Below are positions 6,852 through 15,163 of a stretch of 64,000 nucleotides of DNA, one piece after another. A program made the position numbers and the translations under genes. The stretch lies in assembly GCA_022827185.1 (NCBI GenBank), contig JAJDTM010000015.1, positions 1 through 64,000 on the forward strand, written 5' to 3'. Source of the stretch: Candidatus Poribacteria bacterium. GTDB lineage: Bacteria > Poribacteria > WGA-4E > WGA-3G. Numbering within the stretch: position 1 is the stretch's first letter; each line of letters starts with the position of its first letter. The notes below the pieces were generated by a model. The model was not told the DNA's origin. It made no database searches and saw only the letters and a list, made by a program, of their open reading frames with translations.

Positions 6852-9398
6852 CTACTTCAGGATAACCATCCGTCGGGTGGCAGCAAAGTCTGCAGTCTGA
6901 AGTGTGTAGAAGTAGATACCACTTGCTACGCGCTCACCGACCGAATTCTTACCATCCCAATACGCTGCAGACGCAGGGGTCATATAGGAACCTGTTGGCT
7001 TCAGACCCAAGTCCAGCGTACGCACCAGATGACCCGCTACATTATGAATATGGATTGACACTTCAGTGGATTTGCTCAACTGATACGGAATCCATGTTTC
7101 AGGGTTGAACGGGTTCGGGTAGTTCTGCGCCAGAATGGTGTCCTGCGGCTGCACATCACCAACATTGAGTTGCAGATTTAGGAAAGCATTACGAATGTCA
7201 CTGGTGGAAACAGTGCGCTGGAAGGGACCCGAGACGATATTTCCGCGTTCGTCGTAAAGTGCGATTTCGAGTTTATCGCCGGCTTCAACGACGCTTTTGC
7301 GGTTGAGGTCTGCCCAGACAGCGGAGGAACGTCTTGCAGCATTCGTGACGTTTTCCGTAGCGATAATGCCAGTGCGGAGGTTTTCAGCGACGAGCGTATA
7401 GCCGGTGCCTATCTCCATACCACGAATCTCGCTGGTAACCACAAACGCCCATGCACTCTTAAAGGTCGAAAGTGCGGGTGCGGCAGCTGCGCCTTCGCCA
7501 TTAGCAGCGGTTTCACCTTCACCATTAGCAGCGGTTTCACCTTCACCATTAGCAGCGGTTTCACCTTCACCATTAGCAGCGGTTTCACCTTCACCATCAG
7601 CAACGGTTTCACCTTCACCATCGGCAGCGGTTTCACCTTCACCATCAGCAACGGTTTCACCTTCACCATCGGCAGCGGTTTCACCTTCACCATTAGCAAC
7701 GGTTTCACCTTCGCCATCACCAGCGTCGTCACCAGCATCGGCGACAGGTTCTTCAGCAGGTGTCTCTTCGGCGGGTGCTTGTTCCGGTAAAGGTTGGTTA
7801 TCCCACGCACTACCGGTGAATTTCACCATAGCACCAGCGGGTGTATTGACGATATAACCCATACCGCCATCAATACCAAACCCATCACCTTCATCAGCGA
7901 CAGTGTAACCGACGAAACTCTGTGTTGCGGCATCCAATTGGATGACGACCGTCGCGCCGAGCATTGCTGCCAATGATTTTGCGGTGTAAGGTGTTTCTGG
8001 CATCAAGGGGAGAGAAATCATGTTCAAACCTGAGGCGAGTGTGACATCAAAACCAGGACCTTCGGTTACCGTTGGTTCTTCAACAACTGGCTCTTCAACA
8101 ACTGGCTCTGCAGGTGCATCAACCGGTGTGATCATGAGCGTCGCTATCGGTTCTGTCCACGCAAACGCTTCACTGACATCAGCACCACCTTGGATACCTG
8201 GGTGCGCCGCAATCACGCCACCTTCGGTCGGCACGCGTGCATTACTGCCTGGCGGATCGACCTCAGCATCTAAACCGAGCGGCCCCGGAATATCGGAAGC
8301 CATCTCTGTGTTATCTTCACTACCCGCGTCATAAGCCATCAATTCAATGGTTGTCGAGACAGGCATACCGTCTGCATCAAAGAGGGGGACATCAATCGCA
8401 GCGATGAACGCATCGTTCGTTGAGACCAACATAGAGCCGACAGAGAGCGAAGAATTCACCATATTAGCAGTTACGGTGACCGTCGAAGATTGACCCGGCA
8501 TCGTATACCGACGCGTCATATCGGCATTCATAGCGATCTGGACATCCGCGCCAGCAGCCGCTGCAAGTGCTTCAAGTCCTGCGGTACTTCCACCTTCAGC
8601 AAGCATGACAATCGCTTCACTCGCGGGTTCACCGGCTACGGCGAGTTTAACGCCGGCAGGGTGTGCTGCGAAAATCGCGGGTGATAGTGTTTGTCCGCTC
8701 TCACCGTGTACACCCTCTGTCAGGTTCGTGAGTGTAATCTCGAACATCTGACTCTTAGGCATTTCAGCGGCGGTTTCGCCTTCACCATCAGCAGCGGTTT
8801 CGCCTTCAGTTTCACCTTCAGTAGTCTCACCCTCGGTTTCACCTTCGGTAGTTTCGCCTTCAGTTTCACCTTCAGTAGTCTCACCCTCGGCAGCAGGAGC
8901 AGTCACCATACCATCTTCGGATGTGGATTCCACTTCAGTACCAGTGGCATCGGAGACGAGAACGGTCAAGCCAATAGCGGACGCTTTCGCCTCAACGACT
9001 TCAAACGTTACCGTAATGAGCGTACCATCACCATCTACCGGCGTGAGTGTAAGACCCACCAGAGAGAGGCCAGTAACTTCCAAGCTACCAGCGGAATTTG
9101 GATCCTCAGTTACTAGGGTCGGAGGACCAGCACCTTCGGCTAGGTAGCCTCCATCGGCCATTGAGACATAACTAAGTGCAGTTGGATCAAAATTGACAGT
9201 TACTTGGAAGCCTCCAACATTTTCGCCACCTGCTATGTTAATATTTACCATAAGTTGTTCCCCAGCAGCTGGGGATTCAACCGTAGCAGGATCTACAGAG
9301 ACAACGACTTGACCGTAACTCATGGCTGTAAATCCTAAACACATTACAACAGCTAATAAGGAAAGAAAAACTTTCCTATTAAAAAGCTGGTCTTTCAT
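6852..9398 (-). CDS. Large surface protein: cohesin-like, spondin and FlgD-type C-terminal domain
   Basis: The protein has 848 residues from ATG 9398, which has AAGGAG 5 nt upstream (a longer frame starts at 9419). A signal peptide ends near 'MSYGQ'. Residues about 30-165 resemble a cohesin domain. A Thr/Glu/Gly repeat (TEGETEGET) follows. Residues about 215-430 match a spondin-N domain (EITLTNLT..., Ser/Asp-rich, 'IPGPLG'). Next comes a 'GLNMISLPL' module, then nine GEGETxAx repeats, and a C-terminal FlgD/secretion-tail domain with 'LAQNYPNPFNPETWIPYQL' and 'ASGIYFYTLQT'. Such tails are used for surface anchoring or type IX-like export. It has its own promoter and a possible dockerin partner next door. 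Confidence 0.88.
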   Translation of the reverse strand: MKDQLFNRKVFLSLLAVVMCLGFTAMSYGQVVVSVDPATVESPAAGEQLMVNINIAGGENVGGFQVTVNFDPTALSYVSMADGGYLAEGAGPPTLVTEDPNSAGSLEVTGLSLVGLTLTPVDGDGTLITVTFEVVEAKASAIGLTVLVSDATGTEVESTSEDGMVTAPAAEGETTEGETEGETTEGETEGETTEGETEGETAADGEGETAAEMPKSQMFEITLTNLTEGVHGESGQTLSPAIFAAHPAGVKLAVAGEPASEAIVMLAEGGSTAGLEALAAAAGADVQIAMNADMTRRYTMPGQSSTVTVTANMVNSSLSVGSMLVSTNDAFIAAIDVPLFDADGMPVSTTIELMAYDAGSEDNTEMASDIPGPLGLDAEVDPPGSNARVPTEGGVIAAHPGIQGGADVSEAFAWTEPIATLMITPVDAPAEPVVEEPVVEEPTVTEGPGFDVTLASGLNMISLPLMPETPYTAKSLAAMLGATVVIQLDAATQSFVGYTVADEGDGFGIDGGMGYIVNTPAGAMVKFTGSAWDNQPLPEQAPAEETPAEEPVADAGDDAGDGEGETVANGEGETAADGEGETVADGEGETAADGEGETVADGEGETAANGEGETAANGEGETAANGEGETAANGEGAAAAPALSTFKSAWAFVVTSEIRGMEIGTGYTLVAENLRTGIIATENVTNAARRSSAVWADLNRKSVVEAGDKLEIALYDERGNIVSGPFQRTVSTSDIRNAFLNLQLNVGDVQPQDTILAQNYPNPFNPETWIPYQLSKSTEVSIHIHNVAGHLVRTLDLGLKPTGSYMTPASAAYWDGKNSVGERVASGIYFYTLQTADFAATRRMVILK
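7500..7715. repeat. 24-bp tandem repeat inside the cohesin-domain gene
   Basis: Nine in-phase 24-bp units encode GEGET(A/V)A(N/D) on the minus strand. Units near 7500-7595 are almost identical and those towards 7715 alternate two variants. The acidic, Gly-rich repeat is probably a flexible linker. Copy number can change by replication slippage without a frameshift because the unit is a multiple of three. Confidence 0.92.
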
Positions 9399-9700
9399 AA
9401 GACACTCCTTATAATTCATTGATATTGTGACGTTTTCTTTACCATAGTGGTATAGAGATCAGTCCCTCGTTCGCGAATATGGGATATCCCCCAGAGTGGT
9501 ATGTTTCTGTCAAAAGCACAAAGGCTGTTCGCTTAAACGAGGTTTCCTTAAAAGGCAAGTTTACCCTAATGTTATAACGTTGTCAAATTAAATTCAGTTT
9601 AAAGTTTAAATTGAACAATTTTCGTCAATCGGGCGCATGTACCTTTATCGTTATCTTAAGTATACCATAAACTTTACATAGAAAACAAATTAAAAACAGA
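9399..9700. other. Intergenic leader and promoter region
   Basis: This 302-bp region holds the promoter of the cohesin-domain gene at 9558-9586 and an untranslated leader of about 150 nt. The part from 9590 to 9700 is AT-rich and lies after the cupin gene. No coding frame with an RBS is seen. Confidence 0.6.
9558..9586 (-). promoter_or_regulatory. Sigma70-type promoter for the cohesin-domain gene
   Basis: On the minus strand TTGACA (9586-9581) is followed after exactly 17 nt by TAAACT (9563-9558). Transcription would start near 9551. Confidence 0.6.
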
Positions 9701-10333
9701 TTATTGATTCACACGTGGTGCAAGTGCGTTCCAAACATCCGCTAATTCAGCGGTAGCCTTATAAACTGGATAAAGTGCTTCCCACATCGCTTTCCGCGCG
9801 GCTGTAGCAGCATCCGCATCGCCTTCGGCAAGCGCAGCCTTAAGTTGATTCCCCATCTCTTGCTGCACCGCTGCACACGTTTGCGTCAGTTCCGCAAGCA
9901 ATTCTGCTGCATGGACTTGGCGCGCAAGGAGTTCGGATACGGTTACTTGCATATCCGGCTCAACATCGTAGGCACGGGCAGACACGAAATTGTGTGGCAA
10001 CCGTTCGCCATCCGCTGTCCGAGGTGTATGCGTCGGGTGGATATGTGGCGTAACGGACAGATACATCGTCATCGGTTCATCACCGAGAACGCGCACCGTG
10101 TGCGGCTGATCTGCCAAAGCGACACACATCTGCCCGGGTCCCAACTCCTCGGTTTCACCCGCAATTTCAAATTCGACGCGCCCTTCCAGAATTAGGAAAA
10201 TCTCATGCCCTAAGTCATGACTATGAAGTTGGGCACTCTGTCCGGGTTCCATCTTTAAGAACCGCGAGCGAATTTGCGGTGTCACCAACACATTGCGGAC
10301 ATCTGTCCGGTAATCATAAACAGGAAATCCCAT
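9701..10333 (-). CDS. Cupin-domain protein
   Basis: The protein has 210 residues from ATG 10333, with GGAGG 5 nt upstream. Residues about 20-100 form a cupin barrel. Metal-ligand type residues are visible in 'HSHDLGHEIFLILEGRVEF' (two His, a later His and a Glu) and in 'QPHTVRVLG'. A helical C-terminal half (about 125-210) is Ala/Glu-rich. Cupins of this kind often bind a divalent metal and act as small-molecule enzymes or sensors; the substrate is unknown. It is a single-gene unit with its own promoter. Confidence 0.8.
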   Translation of the reverse strand: MGFPVYDYRTDVRNVLVTPQIRSRFLKMEPGQSAQLHSHDLGHEIFLILEGRVEFEIAGETEELGPGQMCVALADQPHTVRVLGDEPMTMYLSVTPHIHPTHTPRTADGERLPHNFVSARAYDVEPDMQVTVSELLARQVHAAELLAELTQTCAAVQQEMGNQLKAALAEGDADAATAARKAMWEALYPVYKATAELADVWNALAPRVNQ

Positions 10334-10359
10334 TGTGGCCTCCATGCACTTTTGAGAAA

Positions 10360-10388
10360 AATATAACATTTTCCGTGAAAAATGTCAA
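10360..10388 (-). promoter_or_regulatory. Sigma70-type promoter for the cupin gene
   Basis: On the minus strand TTGACA (10388-10383), 17-nt spacer, TATATT (10365-10360). The start codon is about 20 nt beyond the predicted start site. Confidence 0.7.
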
Positions 10389-10575
10389 GAAAAATATCAA
10401 TAAATACAGTGCCATTCAGTTCTCCGATAAGAGCAACCTTTAGATCTGCGTATACCTCTCGCATGACCGATCTCCGAACCGCGATTTCTCCGATGGAAAT
10501 GACGAAAAACTACAAACTGAACGCCTCTACTGATGGCTGACGGCTGACGGCTGATTGCCAAATATACCTTTTTTA

Positions 10576-10604
10576 TTGACATCGGTTTTAAATGTCAATA
10601 CAAT
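10576..10604 (+). promoter_or_regulatory. Sigma70-type promoter upstream of the DUF5069 gene
   Basis: TTGACA (10576-10581), 17-nt spacer, TACAAT (10599-10604). The leader to the gene at 10784 would be about 170 nt. Confidence 0.65.
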
Positions 10605-10783
10605 AGCAGCATAATACCATTTCTAAAAGATTATATTGCATTGACAGATGGCTTGAAATAACACGCAAGACTACACAGGAAACCAACAGCCTATGCTACA
10701 AAAGAGCCTATTTATTGAAGCATTTTCAATTGGAAATGGTATAAGATTTGATACTTTACTTTTGAATTGGAAGGACACATACT

Positions 10784-12067
10784 ATGGATTTAACACATCA
10801 ACCCCCGCGTCGCCCTTCAAACCTCGGTGTCGCAGGTATTGTGGGCGCGGCACGGATGACAGACAAAGCGCGCGCACATAACGCAGAGACCCTCGGTGAG
10901 TATATCTACGGTGAGAGCTCCGGTTTGGATCAGCGCGTCTTAACGTTCTTAGGGATTTCAGCCGACGCTTTCGCCGAAGCTACTGACGCACACGACGATA
11001 CCGCACTCGGAAATTGGGTGCTTGAAACAAGCGGGAAAACTGCCGCTGAGATTGCGGCGTTTAACGACACCGCACTTAGCCAACTGCCCGATACCGATGC
11101 ACACAGACAACGTTTGAAGGATCGGATCGCTCGCTATGCACCCGGCAGTACCGATATTACGACTGTGCTGCAGTCAATGGAACTCGACGATTGGGGCAGC
11201 TTCTGGCAGGTCGATCTCACTGCCAGACCACCTCGCAGCGCACGTGCCAAGGATATCGCGGGTATCTGCGGTGTTGCACGCATGGCAGACAAAGCACGCG
11301 CGGAACGCGCAGAGAAAATAGGCGAATACGTATACGGCGATGCCTCTGGGCAAGATGTCCGTATCTTAACGTTCCTCGGTATTTCAGCCGCAGATTTTCA
11401 AGAGGCAGCAGTCAATAATCCGAATAATCTTGAGATCGGCGCATGGGTGCTGGAAAACTGCGATAAATCGCAAGACGAAATTGATGCCTTCAACGAAACG
11501 TTGGTAAACTACGGACCCAATGCAGCATCACAGGAACGGTTTAACGCACGCATCCAAGAGATAGATGCGAGTCGCACGGACATCGAGACGTGGGTCGCAC
11601 TACAGGACCTCGACGATCAACTCAGTTTTGGTATCATAGACCTCAACCGCCGCGCACCGCGGAGTCCTTATGATACCGATGTCTACGGCATGGTTCAACT
11701 CGCACGGTTAATTGACAAAGGGAGAGCATCCAATTCCAACTCGCTCGGTGCCTATTTTTATGGTGAGGATTCAGGGGTTGACCGAGCAACGCTCTCTTTT
11801 CTGGGTGTCTCTGCTGCAGAATTCACTGAAGCACTAAATAGGTTATCAACCGATGCTGAAGTTGAAGCATGGCTGAAGGCAGATCATCCGAAAAGCGATG
11901 CCGACATTGCCGCATATAACGAGCGGATGACGCAGATGGGACCCACGGATGAACGCTATAAAGCATTAATGGCGAAGATGATCCAGCGGATAGCTCCAGA
12001 CCGCACTGACATTAATACGTGGTTCGCACTCATGCTCCTTGACGACGAAAAGACTTTTGCCCTGTAA
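10784..12067 (+). CDS. Protein with three tandem DUF5069 domains
   Basis: The 427-residue soluble protein is built of three consecutive copies, about 140 residues each, of the DUF5069-type module. Each copy starts with 'DL..(R/P)PPRS' and continues with a 'G(I/M)..(A/L)AR(M/L).DKARA' helix, 'LGEY.YGE.SG.D', 'LTFLGISA..F.EA' and a closing 'W.L.....SD..I..(F/Y)N'. DUF5069 proteins are normally a single domain and their function is unknown. GGAAGGA lies upstream of the ATG. There is no signal peptide. Confidence 0.85.
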   Translation: MDLTHQPPRRPSNLGVAGIVGAARMTDKARAHNAETLGEYIYGESSGLDQRVLTFLGISADAFAEATDAHDDTALGNWVLETSGKTAAEIAAFNDTALSQLPDTDAHRQRLKDRIARYAPGSTDITTVLQSMELDDWGSFWQVDLTARPPRSARAKDIAGICGVARMADKARAERAEKIGEYVYGDASGQDVRILTFLGISAADFQEAAVNNPNNLEIGAWVLENCDKSQDEIDAFNETLVNYGPNAASQERFNARIQEIDASRTDIETWVALQDLDDQLSFGIIDLNRRAPRSPYDTDVYGMVQLARLIDKGRASNSNSLGAYFYGEDSGVDRATLSFLGVSAAEFTEALNRLSTDAEVEAWLKADHPKSDADIAAYNERMTQMGPTDERYKALMAKMIQRIAPDRTDINTWFALMLLDDEKTFAL

Positions 12068-12086
12068 ATTGGTTGGATAAAGGCGC

Positions 12087-12120
12087 GTAGGTTGGGTTGA
12101 GCGCAAGCGAAACCCACCTT
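12087..12120. repeat. Widespread 'GGTTGGGTTGAGCGCAAGC' palindromic repeat
   Basis: The sequence GGTTGGGTTGAGCGCAAGC followed by GAAACCCACC forms an imperfect hairpin (GGTTGGGTTG against CGAAACCCACC). This repeat type is known between genes in many bacteria. It separates the DUF5069 and beta-helix genes. Confidence 0.7.
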
Positions 12121-12153
12121 CTTCTTATCTTAACCGACACAGTGAGGTGAATG

Positions 12154-13419
12154 ATGAAAAATCTTGAAGCGATTGCGGATGTTCAGTCTGGAAAAATCAC
12201 GGTTGCCAACGCCGCATGGTGGGGATTCGATCCAGAAGATGCAACGGAATCCCTACAGGCAGCCATTGACTCTGGTGCGAAACGGTTGGTCGTTCCTAAC
12301 ATGCACTCCGATTGGATAATTCGTCCGATCAAACTTGCTGGGAATCAAGAACTGATTTTTGAACGCGGGACAATCGTCTCTGCAAAACGGGGTGAATATC
12401 GTGGCGGTGGCGATTCAATGTTCACGGCACAAGATGTCGAGAACCTCACCATCCGTGGGTACGGTGCAACCTTCCGTATGTGGAAACAGGATTATATATC
12501 CGGGCTTGTGCTTGAACAACTCGACTGGCACCGCTGGTATGGACAGTATCCAAAAGCAGAATGGCGGATGACACTATCAATCCGAGGCAGTAAAAACGTA
12601 AACGTATCGGGGCTGACGCTCAAAGACAGTGGCGGAGACGGCATCTACATTGACGGCGGTAAGGAACGACGCGCCGCTGAAGACGTGGCACTACGCGACA
12701 TCGTCTGCGACAACCACTATCGACAGGGGATCAGCGTTATTAGTGCTGAAAATCTCAAAGTCGAAAATTGCGAGTTTTCAAATACATGGGGAACGCCGCC
12801 CTGCTCTGGCGTAGACATTGAACCCGACAAAAGCGATCAACGGATAAAAAATGTCGTATTCTCTGGATGCAAGTTTGTCGATAATGTCGGGGACGGTATT
12901 GAAGTGTTCTTGGCACATACGACCGGTGAATCTGAAGATGTGACGCTCCGTTTTGAAAATTGCTACGTGAGTAGCCAGCACGGAACAGGCATCCGCGTAA
13001 CGAAAATCGGAGACGATGGACCCGATGGCAGCATCGAATTTGATAACTGCACAGTTGAGAGCACCATCGGTTACGGCATCAAGGTCCAAGAAAAATCGGT
13101 GAAAGGCGCGCGCGTGTCCTTCACGAATTGCAGTGTCATCAACGCTGCTAACGATCGACAGTTCGGTGGCGAGTGGTCACCGATTTCGCTATCCTTACCG
13201 CAACCGGACATCGTTCAGACAATGGGCGGCATCGACTTCATCGACTGTTTCGTTGAAGATAACCGTGATCGGCCAGCTGTCGAATTCACGCAACCGAAAA
13301 GCGATTTCCCACTTCACGACATCACAGGAACGGTCACAGTCTTGAACCCAAACGGTGTTCGTGCTGAACTCGGTAAACAACGCGAGAAACTTCCGTTGAT
13401 TGTTACAACATATAAATAA
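12154..13419 (+). CDS. Right-handed beta-helix (pectate-lyase-like) protein
   Basis: The protein has about 421 residues. ATG 12154 fits the GAGGTG site better than the ATG 3 nt before it. No signal peptide is visible, so it appears cytoplasmic or exported in another way. Coiled repeats typical of parallel beta-helix proteins run through residues about 40-390, for example 'NLTIRGYGATFRM', 'GLTLKDSGGDGIYID', 'NCEFSNTWG', 'FENCYVSSQHGTGI' and 'FDNCTVESTIGYGI'. Such folds bind or cleave polysaccharides. No catalytic residues can be assigned from sequence alone, so the enzyme class is open. Confidence 0.78.
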   Translation: MKNLEAIADVQSGKITVANAAWWGFDPEDATESLQAAIDSGAKRLVVPNMHSDWIIRPIKLAGNQELIFERGTIVSAKRGEYRGGGDSMFTAQDVENLTIRGYGATFRMWKQDYISGLVLEQLDWHRWYGQYPKAEWRMTLSIRGSKNVNVSGLTLKDSGGDGIYIDGGKERRAAEDVALRDIVCDNHYRQGISVISAENLKVENCEFSNTWGTPPCSGVDIEPDKSDQRIKNVVFSGCKFVDNVGDGIEVFLAHTTGESEDVTLRFENCYVSSQHGTGIRVTKIGDDGPDGSIEFDNCTVESTIGYGIKVQEKSVKGARVSFTNCSVINAANDRQFGGEWSPISLSLPQPDIVQTMGGIDFIDCFVEDNRDRPAVEFTQPKSDFPLHDITGTVTVLNPNGVRAELGKQREKLPLIVTTYK

Positions 13420-13428
13420 CCTAAGTTG

Positions 13429-13497
13429 CCACTTGTAGCATATCCTGTTAGGTTGTGCTGATTTTTGTAGCATATCTTGTTAGGTTGTGACAAGTGG
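13429..13497. repeat. 25-bp direct repeat pair inside an inverted repeat
   Basis: TTGTAGCATATCCTGTTAGG continuing TTGTG (13433-13457) recurs with one change at 13465-13489. The pair is bracketed by CCACTTGT (13429-13436) and ACAAGTGG (13490-13497). A 'ttatcagttatcagg' repeat block follows up to 13630. The role is unknown. Confidence 0.75.
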
Positions 13498-13653
13498 TTA
13501 TCAGTTATCAGGGGAAGTAGTTTTCGGTTATCAGTTCGGTTTTTCTGCGAAAAACCTTTCAGTTTTCGGAAGAGACCTTAGGACTATCTCACCCCTCTTT
13601 AACTGGCAACTGACAACTGGTAACTGAATACTTCTGTAATAGGACCCAGAAAT

Positions 13654-14484
13654 ATGGCAAAAGAACGGACGCTTCCTGCAGAACCGCTGCCACCGGATAC
13701 GCTGAATACCGTTTTGGAGGATTTCTACCAAAACGGTGTGACGATTGTCAGAAATGTGCTCTCACGCGAGACGTGTGAACGCATCGTCGCGCGCGTTGAC
13801 GAAATTTTCACTGAGCCTTACTTCATGCGGATGCGGAATGTCAAAGACTCTCGACAAGACGGCAAAGATCCAATCGTGGTACATCGTCTCTTTGAGTGCG
13901 ACCTCATGTTTCGGGATCTGCTCGTGCGTGAACCGATTATCAGCATCGCCGAAACTGTGCTGGGCGAGCACTGCCATTGTATCGCTCAAGGGTGTATCCT
14001 CAACCGAAAAGATTTGGGTATCAACCGATTTCACATTGATGACGGTGTAGAGTTTCCTATTACCCCCGAAATGGATCGACACGACCCAAGGCTGCGGATG
14101 CCCGTGCTGCGGATGTCTGTCCAAATCGCGTTGAGCGACCAAGATGAAGTCAAATACGGTCCCTCTCAATTCGTGCCCGGCAGTCACTATTCTGGCAGGC
14201 AACCCGATGATCCAGAACATCCGACGTTTGAGGACAAGGGGCCGGTCTCGCTCCTCATGAAAGCCGGCGATCTCTATCTGCTGAATGGACAGACGTGGCA
14301 TCGCGGCGCACCGAACCAGACCGATAAAGTCCGCTATCTGTTCCACCAAGTCTACGGACAACGCTTCGTCGCACAACGGTTCTGGCCCTATCTCAACTAC
14401 CGTATGCCGGATTACGTCTTGGAAGGTGCCGATGAACGGCTGTTGCGCGTTCTCGGCAAACACCCTGAAATGGCGTATGGATGA
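13654..14484 (+). CDS. Phytanoyl-CoA dioxygenase family protein (PhyH)
   Basis: This 276-residue Fe(II)/2-oxoglutarate-dependent oxygenase has a double-stranded beta-helix fold. The metal triad is visible as His127 and Asp129 in 'RFHIDDG' and His216 in 'TWHRGAPN'. Arg227 in 'KVRYLF' fits the 2-oxoglutarate-binding position. Residues 168-178 'YGPSQFVPGSH' are also typical. The family hydroxylates varied substrates, and substrate cannot be predicted here. PhyH genes are numerous in poribacterial-type genomes. The RBS is weak. It stands alone between repeat blocks. Confidence 0.9.
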   Translation: MAKERTLPAEPLPPDTLNTVLEDFYQNGVTIVRNVLSRETCERIVARVDEIFTEPYFMRMRNVKDSRQDGKDPIVVHRLFECDLMFRDLLVREPIISIAETVLGEHCHCIAQGCILNRKDLGINRFHIDDGVEFPITPEMDRHDPRLRMPVLRMSVQIALSDQDEVKYGPSQFVPGSHYSGRQPDDPEHPTFEDKGPVSLLMKAGDLYLLNGQTWHRGAPNQTDKVRYLFHQVYGQRFVAQRFWPYLNYRMPDYVLEGADERLLRVLGKHPEMAYG

Positions 14485-14513
14485 AGGTATCAATCCTACA
14501 CCGCAAATGATTT

Positions 14514-14606
14514 TGGCTCATGTCAAGTCTAAGTGCTAACGGTAAATTTAACCCGCATAGTGATTGACTTCATGAAAGGCTTAGCACATACTTTTTACAT
14601 GAGCCA
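14514..14606. repeat. 26-bp inverted repeat element
   Basis: The left arm 14514-14539 begins TGGCTCATGT and ends GTGCTAA. The right arm 14581-14606 is its approximate reverse complement (about 20 of 26 positions), with 41 nt between. It may be a terminator-like hairpin after the PhyH gene or a small non-autonomous element. Confidence 0.6.
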
Positions 14607-14664
14607 TGATTTTTTATGGCACGCAAACTGCGTTTGACGGTATACTACATGGAGACGTTAATTT

Positions 14665-14892
14665 ATGGCGCATATTGATAAGGTTAAGGAAGAAATTGGC
14701 TGGTTAAAGGTAGTTTTCGCTATTTTGCTTGCAGCGGACATTTCCCTTGTCGCGTGGGGCGTTCAAAATTATGGAAAAGCCAGCCCACTTCTGCTTACAA
14801 TCGGTGTAATTGCAGCATTCTTGGTTACATTGATGATTATTTGGATTAACAGCATTGCCTATCGTAAGATTAACAAATTGGAGGAATTGTAA
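14665..14892 (+). CDS. Small two-helix membrane protein
   Basis: The 75-residue protein has a short charged N-terminus (MAHIDKVKEEIGWLK), two predicted membrane helices (about residues 15-32 and 42-62) and a charged C-terminus 'YRKINKLEEL'. I do not recognise a family with confidence; small hydrophobic proteins of this shape are common and often uncharacterised. Its stop codon TAA shares one base with the ATG of the next tiny gene, so the two are translationally linked. Confidence 0.7.
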   Translation: MAHIDKVKEEIGWLKVVFAILLAADISLVAWGVQNYGKASPLLLTIGVIAAFLVTLMIIWINSIAYRKINKLEEL

Positions 14893-14984
14893 TGGAATGG
14901 GCACCAATTCTCGCATTTATAGTGTTTCTCGTAGGACTGGGCATAGTTGCAGGAACTGCTATCAGAAACGCTTATAAAGATTAG
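14892..14984 (+). CDS. 30-residue single-span membrane peptide, copy 1
   Basis: The frame reads MEWAPILAFIVFLVGLGIVA then GTAIRNAYKD and stops with TAG. It has one hydrophobic helix and a short positively charged tail. Its ATG overlaps the preceding stop, and GGAGG-like bases (GGAGGAATTG) lie in the end of the upstream gene as an RBS. A near copy follows at 15021, with the last 16 residues identical apart from silent changes. Conserved length, RBS and synonymous differences support a real gene. Function unknown. Confidence 0.65.
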   Translation: MEWAPILAFIVFLVGLGIVAGTAIRNAYKD

Positions 14985-15020
14985 TTTTCGTCAATCTTTT
15001 GATCCATCGGAGGACTTGTA

Positions 15021-15113
15021 ATGGAATGGTTTGCGATTTCTATGTTAGTCATATTTCTCACAGGGCTGGGCATAGTTGCAGGAACTGCTATCAGAAATGC
15101 GTATAAAGATTAG
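15021..15113 (+). CDS. 30-residue single-span membrane peptide, copy 2
   Basis: The frame reads MEWFAISMLVIFLTGLGIVA then GTAIRNAYKD. It is the tandem duplicate of the peptide at 14892-14984, within a repeat unit of about 129 bp that includes the intergenic 'TTTTCGTCAATCTTTTGATC'. GGAGG lies upstream (15009-15013). The N-terminal half has diverged while the C-terminal half is unchanged, which suggests selection on the tail. Possible roles are a helper of a membrane complex, a type-I-toxin-like peptide or a regulator; nothing in the sequence decides. Confidence 0.65.
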   Translation: MEWFAISMLVIFLTGLGIVAGTAIRNAYKD

Positions 15114-15163
15114 TTTTCGTCAATCTTTTGATCCATCGGAAGAATCGTAAAGGAGGGAACATA

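Larger units (their letters stand above)
10334..10783. other. Divergent promoter region between the cupin and DUF5069 genes
   Basis: This 450-bp gap contains a minus-strand promoter for the cupin gene (10360-10388), a plus-strand promoter (10576-10604) and a 'ctgacggctgacggctg' repeat block around 10535-10558. No gene-like frame with an RBS is present. Confidence 0.6.

Noticed and set aside
7500..7715. Nine regular 24-bp repeats that could suggest a CRISPR array
   Set aside because: There are no spacers and the units encode an in-frame peptide repeat within a surface protein.
7405..7857. 150-codon Ser/Pro-rich plus-strand frame
   Set aside because: An artefact of the antisense strand of the GEGET repeat.
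13762..14493. 243-codon minus-strand frame opposite PhyH
   Set aside because: The plus strand carries complete PhyH motifs; this frame is a shadow.
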